Notes: generated by a model from the sequence alone, not told the origin. A stretch of DNA of 64,000 nt from VRUE01 sp963817905 (GCA_963817905.1 CAWFPS010000002.1:62001-126000); one strand, 5' to 3'. Counted from the stretch's first letter, positions 1-8,571 are shown. A program made the numbers and translations.

Positions 1-1058
1 TGGTCCCGTCGCTCGAATTGGAAATCGAATGCGAAACCAGCGAAGGGAGCGGCGCGATCACTCAGGGCGGTGGGGAGGAATTCGAAGCGACGCTGAGCGG
101 CTGCTCGACGAACGTGAAATTCTGCGAAGTCGAACCGATCGTCGTCAGCGTCAAAACGAAGGTGATCTATACCGGCGAAGCGTTCTACTACGAAGTGGTC
201 CCGATCGAAAGCGAAGCGCCGATCGCGACCATCCATTTCACAGGCGGACTGTGCTTCCTGCCGTCCGAAGCCACGGTCGAAGGCGCGTTCGCCGCGGAGT
301 TCTCGCAGGAAGAAGAGCTCGAACCGCCGTTGAAATTCTCCGAAGCGATCAGCAAAACCGTGAACGCGGCCCTGAGCGAAGAAGAAGAACCTGAACTGAC
401 CCTTCAGTTCGGCGAAAAAGACACGGCGTACTTCAGCGGTGAATTCGTCCCCCCGCTGACGGTCCAGCCCAGGCGGGAGTTCCCGGGCACCCAGCTCTGC
501 GAAATCAAGGTCGGCTTTTGCCCCACGGGGAAAGCACATGCCTCCAAAACCTGGATCGAAGCCGGGTCGAACGCGGCCGTAGAAATCTCGTGGGGAGTGC
601 CGCTGATCAAAGCGGAATGCCCTGAATCCGAATTCAGGACGAAAACGCTTGCGACGATCGGTGCGCCGCTTCTGGCGACCACGGCAAACACCGACATCAC
701 CTTCGAAAGATGCAATAACGGCTGCTCGATCACGCCGATTGGCATGCCGTATGTGGTCCACATCGTCACCACCGGCGGCGGCAACGGCCAAATCCTGGTC
801 CGGGAACTCTCTCTTCTGATCGCGTGCGGGGGCCAAGAATGCGTCTTCGGGACGAAAGAGGCGTTCTTCGGGGTTACCGGTGGCGGCCCTGAATCGGCCG
901 AATTCGCGAAACTCAGCCTCGTGCCCCAGTGGCTCTACAAAGAAGAAGGCTCGGAAAAAGAATGCCCGGAAAAAGCGGTTTGGCAGAAGTTCGGCGGGGG
1001 GACGCTGTCCTTCATGGTCACCCAACCTGAAGAAAAAGACCTGTACGTCACCGGCTGA
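1..1058 (+). CDS. Secreted-type hypothetical protein, 5' end cut off by the window
   Basis: The reading frame is open to the left edge; a TTG at 18 is only the first possible start inside the window, so the true N-terminus is missing. About 350 residues are visible. The protein is acidic and rich in Glu, Gly and Thr, has regularly spaced cysteines (for example GGLCFLP, TQLCEIKVGFC, ACGGQEC) and strand-like alternation, with no membrane segment. This fits an extracytoplasmic beta-rich protein with disulfides. I do not recognise a family. It ends convergently with the neighbouring glycosyltransferase, overlapping its 3' end by 11 bp. Coding is supported by GC-rich third positions throughout. 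Confidence 0.6.
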   Translation, partial: VPSLELEIECETSEGSGAITQGGGEEFEATLSGCSTNVKFCEVEPIVVSVKTKVIYTGEAFYYEVVPIESEAPIATIHFTGGLCFLPSEATVEGAFAAEFSQEEELEPPLKFSEAISKTVNAALSEEEEPELTLQFGEKDTAYFSGEFVPPLTVQPRREFPGTQLCEIKVGFCPTGKAHASKTWIEAGSNAAVEISWGVPLIKAECPESEFRTKTLATIGAPLLATTANTDITFERCNNGCSITPIGMPYVVHIVTTGGGNGQILVRELSLLIACGGQECVFGTKEAFFGVTGGGPESAEFAKLSLVPQWLYKEEGSEKECPEKAVWQKFGGGTLSFMVTQPEEKDLYVTG

Positions 1059-2656
1059 GAGCGGTGGGGCAGCGCCTGTAGAGGACCCAGGAATCGTTGG
1101 CGGCTACGCGGCGGAAGCCGGGGGGGACGTCGAGAGAGAAGCGGGTGGGGTCGCGGGGGTCGAGGATGAAGTTGTGGATGACGAAGGGGCTGGCCGGTTC
1201 CAGGAAGTAGCCGCGGCGGGGGACGCCGTCCTCGCTGGCGCTCGTGATCGCGGTCGGCTTGACGTCGAGGCCGAAGGCGAGGCGGGGGATGGCCCGGTGG
1301 TTGGGGACGGCGATCGGGCCGCAGAGGGGCTCGGCGAAGGCGCCGGAGTCGACCAGGTCGCTGAGGTCGCGCTCGATCTCGCCCTGGTTGGAGAGGTCCC
1401 GGTGCACGGTCGAGTCGAGGTCCCACTGGTTGGGGAGCCAGAGCACGAACATCAAGGCGACCACACCGGCGAAGACCTGCCAGCCGCGTCGCCAGGGGTG
1501 GCCGGTCGCGAGCAGGCGCCAGCCCAGCAGGCCGACGGCGACGAAGATCGCCAGGATCGCGCCGCCGAGCATCGTGTAGCGGGCGATGATCGGCGAGGCC
1601 GGCGCTGGCGAGGAGGGCGAAAGCGCCGAGCGCGAGGAGGGCTGCGACCAGGCCGAGGGCGGCTCGGCGGCGCAGGAAGGCGAATCCGAGGACGACGCCG
1701 CCGAAGGCACCGACCATCCCTGGCCATTGCAGGACTTCGCCTAGGCGGCGGGGGCCGTACAGGACGAGGTCGACCGGGCCGGTTTGGCGGGCGAGGGTGT
1801 CGACTGTTTCTCGGGTGCCTGTGAACGAGTAGGTGGGGCTTCCGGCGGTGATCCAGTCGAATAGGGCCCAGAGGATCGGGGCGGCGAGGGTCAGGGTGAC
1901 CAGGGCGGCTCCGTGAGGGGATAGGAGGGCCCCCCTCGCCCGTCCAATCGCCGGCCTAATTAGGCCGGCGATTTGAGTATCCGCCCGGGTGAGGGGTGCC
2001 CTCCTATCCCTCTCGGGGCGGTGCTGGTGGGACGAGTTAGCCGCGTCGAGTGTGCCTGCGGAAGCGGGAGCGTCGGGCGGGGCGAGGAGCAGATATGCCA
2101 GGTACGCGACTGAGAAGAGCCAGGCCTCGGGGCGTAGTAGGCCTGCCAGGGCTAGTGGAGCCAGGACCGGCCAGCCTGCGCGGGGGCGCTTGGTCTCTAT
2201 AAGTAGTGCGCCCAGGCAGAGGGCTATGTAGGGGATGTCCACGTAGGCCCGGAGGCCGTTGGATAGGAAGGGGGCGCGGGTGAGGACGATGGCGGCCGCG
2301 AGGGCGCCGATCGGGGGGTCGAACCAGAGAGTGCCGAGGCGGTAGGTGAGGTAGCCGACCAGGCCCAGGGAGGCGTAAGCGGCGATCATCGTCACCGTGA
2401 TCGCGCCGTCGCCCAGCGGGGTTGTGACCATTCCCAGCAGGTCTGCGAGCGGGTGCGGGGTGGGGGGCAGGGCGGCGCCGTAGTCGGGGCTCACCCCATG
2501 GGCGAGTTCGCGCCCCCAGAGGAGCGCGTAGATCGTGTCGTAGTTGGGGAAGCCGGTGGGGAAGAGGAGCAGGAGGGCGGCTGAGACGCCGGCGACCCAC
2601 GCGGCTGGGGTGAGCCACTTGCGGAGCACGGGGGCAAGGTATAGGCGCAGATACAC
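1048..2656 (-). pseudogene. GT-C type membrane glycosyltransferase, frameshifted
   Basis: The N-terminal two thirds has many hydrophobic helices and the pattern of polyprenyl-phosphate-dependent GT-C enzymes (FPNYDTIYALLWGRELAHG near residue 38, then LSNGLRAYVDIPYIAL). Around 1590-1605 the sensible translation jumps frame: upstream ends in ALLASAGL, and PIIARYTMLGGAILAIF with two more helices and a soluble tail continues in the next frame to the stop at 1048. Staying in the first frame gives arginine-rich nonsense ending at 935. One indel, real or a sequencing error, explains this. A large palindrome (1918-2010) interrupts the coding region in frame. The GTG start at 2656 lies 8 bp from the divergent dnaX start, so one of the two starts may be misplaced. 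Confidence 0.65.
1918..2010. repeat. 93-bp nested palindrome inside the glycosyltransferase gene
   Basis: The outer arms GGGATAGGAGGGC (1918-1930) and its complement (1998-2010) are perfect. A second imperfect pair lies inside them, and the centre is a perfect 28-bp palindrome (1946-1973) with half-site AATCGCCGGCCTAA. The element is translated in frame as a basic, low-complexity stretch between two transmembrane segments, which suggests a palindromic insertion tolerated in a loop. Confidence 0.85.
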
Positions 2657-2664
2657 TGGCCGCA

Positions 2665-4509
2665 GTGCCGTCCGCGAGCGACTCGATCTCCCTCTACCGC
2701 CGCCACCGGCCCGGCTCCTTCGACGAGGTGGTCGGCCAGCAGCACGTCGTGCGCACCCTGCGCAACGCGGTCGAGCAGGGCAAGGTCCACCACGCCTACC
2801 TATTCGTCGGCTCGCGCGGCACCGGCAAGACCTCGATGGCGAAGATCCTCGCCCGCTCGCTCAACTGCGAGCGCGGCGGCCCCACCGTCACCCCCTGCGG
2901 CGAGTGCGAATCCTGCCGCACGATCGCCGCCGGCTCCTCGATCGACGTGATCGAGATGGACGCCGCCTCCAACCGCTCGGTCGACGACGTCCGCGACCTG
3001 CGCGAGCGGGTCGCCTACGCACCGACCGGCGGCCGCTGGAAGGTCTACATCCTCGACGAGGCCCACATGCTGACCAAGGAGGCCTGGAACGCCTTCCTCA
3101 AGACGCTCGAGGAGCCGCCGCCGAACACCGTCTTCGTGCTCGCCACGACCGAGGCGCACAAGGTGATGGCGACGATCGCCGACCGCTGCCAGCGCTTCGA
3201 CTTCCAGCGGCCATCGCTCGAGCAGATCTCCGAGGTGCTCGACCGGGTGGCCGCCGCCGAGGGGATCGAGGCCGAGGACGCGGCGACGGCGATGATCGCC
3301 CGTTCGGCCTCGGGCAGCTTCCGCGACGCGCTCGGCACGCTCGACCAGCTGGTCGCCTTCGGCGGCAACCAGGTCAAGCTCGCCGACGTGCTCGAGCTGC
3401 TCGGCGCGGCTGACGCCGAGCTGCTCTTCGACGCCGTCGACGCGGTCACCGCCGAGGACCCGCGCGGCGTCCTGCTCGGGGTCGAGAAGATGGCCCGCTC
3501 CGGCCGCGACCCGGCCCAGTTCGCCCGCGACTTGCTCGCCCACCTGCGCCACCTGCTGGTGACCCAGACCGTGGGCGAGGTGCCCAACACCTTCGTCGTG
3601 ACCGCAACGGATGCCGAGCGGTTGACCGCCCAGGCAAACGCGATTGGGCCGGCGACGCTCGTCCGCACGATCGACGAGCTGGCGAACGCGCTGACGGCGG
3701 TGCGCGAGGGCGACGACGCGCGGATGGCCGTGGAGATCGCGCTGCTGAAGGCGGCGAGGCCGGACTTGGATCCGTCGACAGCGGGGTTGCTACGGCGGAT
3801 CGAGCGGCTCGAGCAAGGTGGTGCGAACGCATCTGGGCCGCGGGTCCTGTCGCAGGGGGAGGGGGGCACTGCGGGCAGTCCACGGGCTGTCCTCGACCCC
3901 CCTCCCCCTCCCCCTCCCCCTGCGCCACCCGCGGCAGACGCCGCTTCGGCTGACGAGCTTGATTCCGCGGCGGATGAGTCGGCCGAGCCCGACGGTCAAG
4001 CTCAAAGCTCCGAACAGGCCGGTCCGGATGCGTCAGCCGAGACCGACTCTCCCCCGGGTGGCGCGGACTCGGGGGGGCCGAGAACGGAGGCGCAGCCCCC
4101 GCCCGCAGGCCCCCCCGAGTCCGTGGCGCCCGGGGGCCAACTCGACCTCAACCAGATCACCCGCACCTGGCCCAGCGTTCTCGACAAGCTGCGGGAGACG
4201 AGTCCTGCCCTGGCGGCGACGTTCGATGGGGCGCGGCCGGTTTCGCTCGACGAGGAGGGCTTGAAGGTCGGCTTCCCCGCCGAGCTCACCTTCAACAAGC
4301 GCAAGGCCGAGACTCCCGAGAAGCGGGAACTGATGGCCGATGTGATCGAGGATGTGCTGGGGGAGAGGTTGCGGCCGGTGTACGTGCTGCTGGACGGCGA
4401 GGACGCCGCTCCCGTGGAGGAGCCTGCCTCCGACCGGGAGATCGATCACGATGCGCTGGTGGAGAAGCTGAAGAGTGAGTTCGACGCGGAGGAGGTCAGC
4501 GGTGGCTAG
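2665..4509 (+). CDS. dnaX: DNA polymerase III subunit gamma/tau
   Basis: Clamp-loader ATPase of the replisome, 614 residues from a GTG start. Walker A is GSRGTGKT at 49-56, the zinc-module cysteines follow (NCERGG...CGECESC), Walker B is ILDEAH with DEAH at about 131-134, and sensor 1 reads ATTE. The usual SRC arginine-finger motif is present as DRCQRFDF. The AAA+ and collar domains run to about residue 370. A long Pro/Ala/Ser/Glu linker (about 385-490) contains two palindromic inserts, and a tau-like C-terminal domain ends the protein (LNQITRTWPSVLDKL onward). It overlaps the start of ybaB by 8 bp, the classic dnaX-ybaB-recR order. Confidence 0.97.
   Translation: MPSASDSISLYRRHRPGSFDEVVGQQHVVRTLRNAVEQGKVHHAYLFVGSRGTGKTSMAKILARSLNCERGGPTVTPCGECESCRTIAAGSSIDVIEMDAASNRSVDDVRDLRERVAYAPTGGRWKVYILDEAHMLTKEAWNAFLKTLEEPPPNTVFVLATTEAHKVMATIADRCQRFDFQRPSLEQISEVLDRVAAAEGIEAEDAATAMIARSASGSFRDALGTLDQLVAFGGNQVKLADVLELLGAADAELLFDAVDAVTAEDPRGVLLGVEKMARSGRDPAQFARDLLAHLRHLLVTQTVGEVPNTFVVTATDAERLTAQANAIGPATLVRTIDELANALTAVREGDDARMAVEIALLKAARPDLDPSTAGLLRRIERLEQGGANASGPRVLSQGEGGTAGSPRAVLDPPPPPPPPAPPAADAASADELDSAADESAEPDGQAQSSEQAGPDASAETDSPPGGADSGGPRTEAQPPPAGPPESVAPGGQLDLNQITRTWPSVLDKLRETSPALAATFDGARPVSLDEEGLKVGFPAELTFNKRKAETPEKRELMADVIEDVLGERLRPVYVLLDGEDAAPVEEPASDREIDHDALVEKLKSEFDAEEVSGG
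3854..3909. repeat. Palindrome in the dnaX linker (first)
   Basis: AGGGGGAGGGGGG at 3854-3866 is perfectly complementary to 3897-3909, and the C-rich arm continues as further CCCCCT units to about 3920. The element lies in the disordered linker of DnaX, where it encodes a run of prolines. Confidence 0.7.
4051..4136. repeat. Palindrome in the dnaX linker (second)
   Basis: The 27-nt arms 4051-4077 and 4110-4136 match at 24 positions; the shared core reads CGGACTCGGGGGGG. The 32-nt spacer is also translated in frame. It lies 140 bp after the first linker palindrome, so both inserts sit in a protein region with little structural constraint. Confidence 0.8.
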
Positions 4510-4834
4510 GGGTGGACCGGGCGGTTTCGACGTCAACGCGCTGATGAAGCAAGCGCAGAAAATGCAGGATGAGATGCTGCAGGCGCAGGAGTCGCTGAAG
4601 GACGAGGTGGTCGAGGCCAGCGCCGGCGGCGGCATGGTCAAGGTGAAGATGGGCGGCGACCTGACCCTGCGCGAGATCGTCATCGATCCCGAGGCGATCG
4701 ATCCCGAGGACGCCGAGATGCTTGCCGAGATGGTCCAGGCCGCCGTCAACGAGGGCCTGCGCGCCGCCCAGGAGCTGGCCAACTCGAAGATGGGCGGGAT
4801 CACGGGAGGCCTCGGCGGCCTCGCCGGAATGTGA
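4502..4834 (+). CDS. ybaB: YbaB/EbfC family nucleoid-associated protein
   Basis: Small DNA-binding protein usually encoded between dnaX and recR, 110 residues. The family features are visible: N-terminal helix MKQAQKMQDEMLQAQESL, a central sheet GGGMVKVKMGGDLTLREIVIDPEAI, a second helix DAEMLAEMVQAAVNEGLRAAQELA, and a glycine-rich tail. I chose the GTG at 4502 because it overlaps the dnaX stop and gives ARGGPGGFDVNALM, the usual N-terminal layout; an upstream start at 4475 would add a basic extension unlike the family. The role is inferred from family knowledge: nucleoid organisation or assistance to RecR-dependent repair. Confidence 0.93.
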   Translation: MARGGPGGFDVNALMKQAQKMQDEMLQAQESLKDEVVEASAGGGMVKVKMGGDLTLREIVIDPEAIDPEDAEMLAEMVQAAVNEGLRAAQELANSKMGGITGGLGGLAGM

Positions 4835-4844
4835 GCCCGATGAG

Positions 4845-4893
4845 CTTCCGGTGCGCCTTTTGTGGTCTATGGCCACATAAAGCGCACCGGAAC
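4845..4893. repeat. TTCCGGTGCGC-family palindrome upstream of recR
   Basis: TTCCGGTGCGC at 4846-4856 pairs with 4882-4892, followed by inner pairs TGTGG/CCACA around a short loop. The element lies 10 bp after the ybaB stop and 9 bp before the recR GTG. It is one of six related elements in the window. Confidence 0.85.
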
Positions 4894-4901
4894 GGGATGT
4901 C

Positions 4902-5504
4902 GTGAGCGGCGAGGGCCCGGCTCCGCTGGCGCGTCTCGTCGCCGAGCTCTCGCGCCTGCCGGGGATCGGCCAGCGCACCGCGCAGCGGCTCGCCTTCCAC
5001 ATCCTCCGCGCCTCCGACGAAGAGGCCGCCGCGCTCTCCACGGCGATCGTCGAGGTGAAGGAGAAGGTTGGCCTCTGTGAGCAGTGTTTCAACCTCTCCG
5101 AGGGGCCGCGCTGCCGCATCTGCCTCGACCCCAACCGCGACCAGGCGACGATCTGCGTGGTCGAGGAACCGGCCGACGTGATCCCGATCGAGCGCACCCA
5201 CGAGTATCGCGGCCTCTACCACGTGCTCGGCGGCGCGCTCTCGCCGATCGACGGCATCGACGCCGAGGATCTGAAGATCGCCGAGCTGCTTCGCCGGGTC
5301 GAGGGCGGCGGGGTGAGTGAGGTCGTCCTCGCCACCAACCCGACCACCACCGGCGAGGCGACCGCCCTGCACATCGCCGAGCAGCTGCGCGGCCAGGCCA
5401 CGGTCACCCGCCTCGCCAGCGGCCTCCCGGTCGGCGCCGACCTCGAGCACGCCGACGAGGTCACCCTCGGCAAGGCCTTCGTCGGCCGCCGCAGCCTCAA
5501 CTGA
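4902..5504 (+). CDS. recR: Recombination mediator protein RecR
   Basis: Acts with RecF and RecO to load RecA on gapped DNA. The length of 200 residues is normal. The helix-hairpin-helix LPGIGQRTAQRLAFHIL is at 19-35, the zinc finger cysteines are at 59, 62, 71 and 74 (CEQC...CRIC), and the Toprim domain starts near 82 (TICVVEEPADV, later TNPTTTGEATA). The GTG at 4902 is the first start after the upstream palindrome and gives the normal family N-terminus; an ATG at 4896 is in another frame and stops at once. It is co-directional with dnaX and ybaB, 67 bp after the latter. Confidence 0.97.
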   Translation: MSGEGPAPLARLVAELSRLPGIGQRTAQRLAFHILRASDEEAAALSTAIVEVKEKVGLCEQCFNLSEGPRCRICLDPNRDQATICVVEEPADVIPIERTHEYRGLYHVLGGALSPIDGIDAEDLKIAELLRRVEGGGVSEVVLATNPTTTGEATALHIAEQLRGQATVTRLASGLPVGADLEHADEVTLGKAFVGRRSLN

Positions 5505-5541
5505 CTCCACCAGGCGTGGTGAGTGGAAACTCTATTGGATA

Positions 5542-5589
5542 CTGTCCCTTACTATGGGGAAATAGATAGCATTCGATAGTCTGGGACAG
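5542..5589. promoter_or_regulatory. Candidate operator/promoter of the ATPase at 5592
   Basis: CTGTCCC (5542-5548) and GGGACAG (5583-5589) form an inverted repeat around an AT-rich core with ATAG/ATAC words, far richer in A and T than its surroundings. It ends 2 bp before the ATG at 5592. The layout suggests autoregulation; no binding partner is known. Confidence 0.4.
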
Positions 5590-5591
5590 CA

Positions 5592-6755
5592 ATGGACACA
5601 CTCCGCAATCCCTACCGACCTGGAGCCGGTGCTCCTCCTCCGATCTTGGCGGGGCGGAAGGACGAGCTGGACCGAGTTGAGGTACTGGTGGGCAGACTGA
5701 ATATCGGTCGAGGGGAGCGCAGCCTCGTATTCACCGGATTGCGAGGGGTGGGGAAGACAGCACTCCTTTGGGCAGCCGAGGCTGCGGCTGAGAAACAGGG
5801 ATGGATCGTCGAAGATCTCGAGGCTCGCTCAGATCTTGATTTCCGGACAGCTCTCAGCGATCGTGCCTGGGCGATCCTGCGGCAGCTCGAACAGAGGGGG
5901 GCGGTGCGCGGAGCGCTGTCCCGATTGGCCGCCGCAATTCGCAGAATTGGATTGCAGGAGCCGAACAGCGGCCTTGAAGTGAGTCTCGATCTCGACCTTC
6001 GCCAAAGACCCCTCGACCTCGAGGCGGATCTCGTTGACCTGTTTCGCGCAATAGGCGAAGCCGCGCGTGACGCTGGCACCGGGGTACTCCTCCTGCTCGA
6101 CGAGCTGCAGACAGTCGAGCCGGAGGCGCTGGAGGCGCTGTGTGCGGCCATGCACGACCTCTCGAAGCGCGAGCTTCCACTCGCGGCCGTGATGGCAGGC
6201 CTACCACCCCTACGCGTCCAATTGCTCGACGCCAAGACATATGCGGAGCGCCTCTTTGGCTATCGCGAGATCGGCCCATTGACATCGGAAGCGGCGGCGG
6301 CGGCGTTGGTCGAGCCGGCGCGCGACGGGGACGATGGCCTGCGCTTCGAGGACGCTGCACTCGACGAGATCCTCAGCGTTTGCCAGGGCTACCCGTACTT
6401 CATCCAGGTTTACGGGCACGCTGCGTGGCAGGTTGCCGAGGGCCCGGTCGTCGGCGTGGCGGACGCGAAGGCCGCCATCCAGATTGGCAGGGAAGATCTC
6501 GACCGAGATCTCTACGCGGGGCGATGGGAACGCGCGAGTGCGCAGGCCAGGGAATACATTCGAGAGATGGCGGCGCTCGGGAGCGGACCTGTCAGTAGCG
6601 GCTCGGTGGCGAGTCCTTTCGGTGGGCATAGGGCGGTTGCGCAGATCCGCGACCGGCTGATCGGCGATGGGACGATCTACAGCCCGGCCCGGGGTCAGGT
6701 CGCCTTCACTGTCCCGGGCTTCGCCGACTATCTCCGGCGCATCGACCCCGAGTAG
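5592..6755 (+). CDS. Orc1/Cdc6-like (ATPase_2-type) AAA ATPase
   Basis: 387 residues. After an N-terminal NPYRPGAG...LAGRKDELD box, Walker A is GLRGVGKT (49-56) and Walker B LLLLDE ends at 170-171. Downstream LAAVMAGLPPL is sensor-like, and the C-terminal part (from about 290) resembles a winged helix (QAREYIREMAALG...GQVAFTVPGFADYLRR). The N-terminal box is shared with the protein at 36450-37694, so the two are paralogues. The AAA plus winged-helix layout resembles archaeal Orc1/Cdc6 and MNS/STAND-type ATPases; the substrate is unknown. It stands alone behind its own AT-rich operator-like region, which suggests an accessory gene. Confidence 0.75.
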   Translation: MDTLRNPYRPGAGAPPPILAGRKDELDRVEVLVGRLNIGRGERSLVFTGLRGVGKTALLWAAEAAAEKQGWIVEDLEARSDLDFRTALSDRAWAILRQLEQRGAVRGALSRLAAAIRRIGLQEPNSGLEVSLDLDLRQRPLDLEADLVDLFRAIGEAARDAGTGVLLLLDELQTVEPEALEALCAAMHDLSKRELPLAAVMAGLPPLRVQLLDAKTYAERLFGYREIGPLTSEAAAAALVEPARDGDDGLRFEDAALDEILSVCQGYPYFIQVYGHAAWQVAEGPVVGVADAKAAIQIGREDLDRDLYAGRWERASAQAREYIREMAALGSGPVSSGSVASPFGGHRAVAQIRDRLIGDGTIYSPARGQVAFTVPGFADYLRRIDPE

Positions 6756-6851
6756 TCCGCCGCCTGCGGACAAAATGCCTAGACATCTGTCGGTTCGCAA
6801 ATAGCGAGAATTTGCGGTCCTGGCGTCCGTTGCTTTCGAGATGGTCTTCGC

Positions 6852-7565
6852 GTGGCGACGCAAACCCCCACAAGAGATGCTGGGACTGGGGGCTCTCCGG
6901 CCGGTCAGGTCGCCCGTGAGGTCTCCTCGCTGCAGGCTTCGCTGCTGGCGAAACTGCGGGCTGAGTTGGGGAGTGACAGCGCCGAGCCCTTCGCCGACGC
7001 GGCCCAGAAGCTGGCCGAGGAGTTCGGCTCGGTGACAGCTACCGCGGTCGCAGCTGTCTGCGAGCGCCAGCCCCTGGCCGCCCCGGCGCCCGAGGAGCAC
7101 ACCAGCCTCTTCCAGCCCGGCCACATGCGACGCCGGCTCGACCAGCTGATCGAGACCAACAAGCGCCATGGGCATCCCTTCGGCCTCGTCGTCTTCGACG
7201 CTGAGGGTCCCGGCGCTCGCGAGGACGGCGCGGCGCGCGAGACGATGCTGGCGGTCCTCGGCGCGGCGCTGCGCGACGCGGTGCGGATAGTCGACGAGAC
7301 CTTCCTGCTCGAGGAGGACGCCCTCTGCGTGCTGGCGCCGAACCAGTCGACGGTCGAGGGCGTGCAGATGACCGAGCGGCTGCTGGCGATGCTCGCCGAG
7401 CTCGAGGCCGCCGGGGGGCTGCGGATCTCGATTTCGGCCGGAGTCGTCGCCTGCCCCGAGCACGGCAACGACGCCGAGGAGCTGCTGCACAAGGCCGACG
7501 AGGCGATGTGGCGCGCCCGCTCCGTGGGCCAGCCGGTCGGCGTAGGCGCCTTGCAAGATCGCTGA
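6852..7565 (+). CDS. Degenerate GGDEF-domain protein
   Basis: 237 residues from GTG 6852. The N-terminal 85 residues are an uncharacterised helical region. From about residue 95 a diguanylate-cyclase fold is recognisable: RRLDQLIETNKRHGHPFGLVVFDAEG, then a C-terminal ISISAGVVACPEHGNDAEELLHKADEAMWRAR block split across strands and helix. The GGDEF signature itself is replaced by LLEEDALCVL, and the metal-binding Asp lies in FDAEG. Catalytic activity is therefore unlikely; a c-di-GMP or GTP sensing or protein-binding role is more plausible. The MerR/B12 regulator follows 64 bp downstream in the same direction. Confidence 0.75.
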   Translation: MATQTPTRDAGTGGSPAGQVAREVSSLQASLLAKLRAELGSDSAEPFADAAQKLAEEFGSVTATAVAAVCERQPLAAPAPEEHTSLFQPGHMRRRLDQLIETNKRHGHPFGLVVFDAEGPGAREDGAARETMLAVLGAALRDAVRIVDETFLLEEDALCVLAPNQSTVEGVQMTERLLAMLAELEAAGGLRISISAGVVACPEHGNDAEELLHKADEAMWRARSVGQPVGVGALQDR

Positions 7566-7584
7566 CAGATTTCGCAAATCTGTC
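7564..7584. promoter_or_regulatory. Inverted repeat before the MerR-type gene
   Basis: GACAGATTT and AAATCTGTC form perfect 9-bp arms with a 3-bp centre (CGC), overlapping the stop of the GGDEF gene. The CGCAAAT half-site also occurs as an inverted pair near 6796-6820, upstream of the GGDEF gene. It could be an operator shared by both genes or a short terminator. Confidence 0.4.
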
Positions 7585-7629
7585 CATAACTTGCGTAAAC
7601 CTGAACTTTCGGTGCCAGAATGCGGCGAG

Positions 7630-8469
7630 ATGCCCGGGATACGGACCAATGCCGCCGCCGAAGTTCTTGGCGTCAGCCCCAACACCCTGCGTAGCTGGGA
7701 GCGCCGCTACGGCTTCCCGACGCCGAAGCGGACGGTCGGCAACCACCGCAATTATGAGCTGGTCGAGCTGCAGACCCTGCGCGACGCGCTCGCCCAGACC
7801 GGCAACATCTCCTCTGCGATCGAGCTGACCCGCCAGCGTCAGGCCGCGCCGGCCAGCGACGACGGCCTGCTCGCTGCGCTGGAGAGCTTCGATGAGGACG
7901 CGGCGGATCGCGCGGTCGAGGAGAGCCTGGCCCTGCGCCCTCTGGAGCGCACGGTGGAGGAGCTGCTGCTCCCGGCCGTCGACCGCCTCGCCGTCGACCC
8001 CGACCGCGAGGCCGAGCTCGAGTTCGCCTCGCGCTGGGCGACCGGGTGGCTGCACGGCGCCCGCCGCCTCGCCTCACCCGCCTCCCGCCCCGCCGGCATT
8101 CTCTTGCTCGACTCCAGCCGCGGCTCCGACGCCGAGGCCGTCCACACCCAGGCGCTCGACCTCACCCTGCGCCGGGCAGGCTTCCGCATCCTGATGCTCT
8201 CCAACGAGCTCGGCGACGAGCGCCTCGAGCGCGCCCTGCGCGCCCTCGATCCGACCGCGATCGTCCTCTGCGGCCCCCGTGCCGACACCACCGAGGCGGT
8301 CAAGCTGGTCCGCCAGATCCGCGAGTTCGGCGTCGACGCCCCGCTCTACGGCTTCCGCGCCAGCGGCCTGATCGGCGATGCGATCCCCTCCGCGGGCAGC
8401 GTCCCCAGCGAGGTGACCGGCATGCTCAACGCCGACCTCCGCCGCCGCGCCGCCCAGGCCTTCGCCTAG
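7630..8469 (+). CDS. MerR-family regulator with B12-binding-like domain (CarH/LitR type)
   Basis: 279 residues from ATG 7630 (a TTG at 7591 would add 13 residues). The N-terminal MerR helix-turn-helix IRTNAAAEVLGVSPNTLRSW, with wing ERRYGFPTPKRT, occupies about residues 4-40. A helical bundle (about 85-150) with RTVEELLLPAVDRL and WATGWLHGARRL corresponds to the region that caps cobalamin in CarH-like proteins. A Rossmann-type domain with GILLLDSSRGSDAEAVHTQAL and ILMLSNELG follows. The usual ExxHxxG motif is present only in part (EAVHTQA, Gly lost), so adenosylcobalamin binding and light sensing are uncertain. The 11/22-bp repeats just downstream are possible targets. Confidence 0.8.
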   Translation: MPGIRTNAAAEVLGVSPNTLRSWERRYGFPTPKRTVGNHRNYELVELQTLRDALAQTGNISSAIELTRQRQAAPASDDGLLAALESFDEDAADRAVEESLALRPLERTVEELLLPAVDRLAVDPDREAELEFASRWATGWLHGARRLASPASRPAGILLLDSSRGSDAEAVHTQALDLTLRRAGFRILMLSNELGDERLERALRALDPTAIVLCGPRADTTEAVKLVRQIREFGVDAPLYGFRASGLIGDAIPSAGSVPSEVTGMLNADLRRRAAQAFA

Positions 8470-8471
8470 CA

Positions 8472-8523
8472 ACTGACGGCAAATCCGTCACCTACTGACG
8501 GAATTTCCATCATCTACTGACGG
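8472..8523. repeat. Three ACTGACGG copies at exact 22-bp spacing
   Basis: ACTGACGG occurs at 8472-8479, 8494-8501 and 8516-8523, immediately after the MerR gene stop. Within the first unit TGACGG and CCGTCA also form a small hairpin. The spacing is two helical turns, as expected for tandem regulator binding upstream of the gene at 8711. Confidence 0.55.
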
Positions 8524-8571
8524 ATTTGCACGCTCCGGTACCCGCCGTCGCCGGCCTCTCCGTCACCAGCC

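Noticed and set aside
880..1824. A long plus-strand frame opposite the glycosyltransferase
   Set aside because: It is Gly/Arg/Ala-rich without motifs and is explained as the antisense shadow of the real, helix-coding strand.
3895..3925. A programmed frameshift site in dnaX at the C-rich run
   Set aside because: There is no A-rich slippery heptamer, and the palindromic linker insertion explains the run.
2650..4900. An SRP RNA (ffs) gene near dnaX, as in many bacteria
   Set aside because: There is no non-coding space large enough around dnaX-ybaB-recR.
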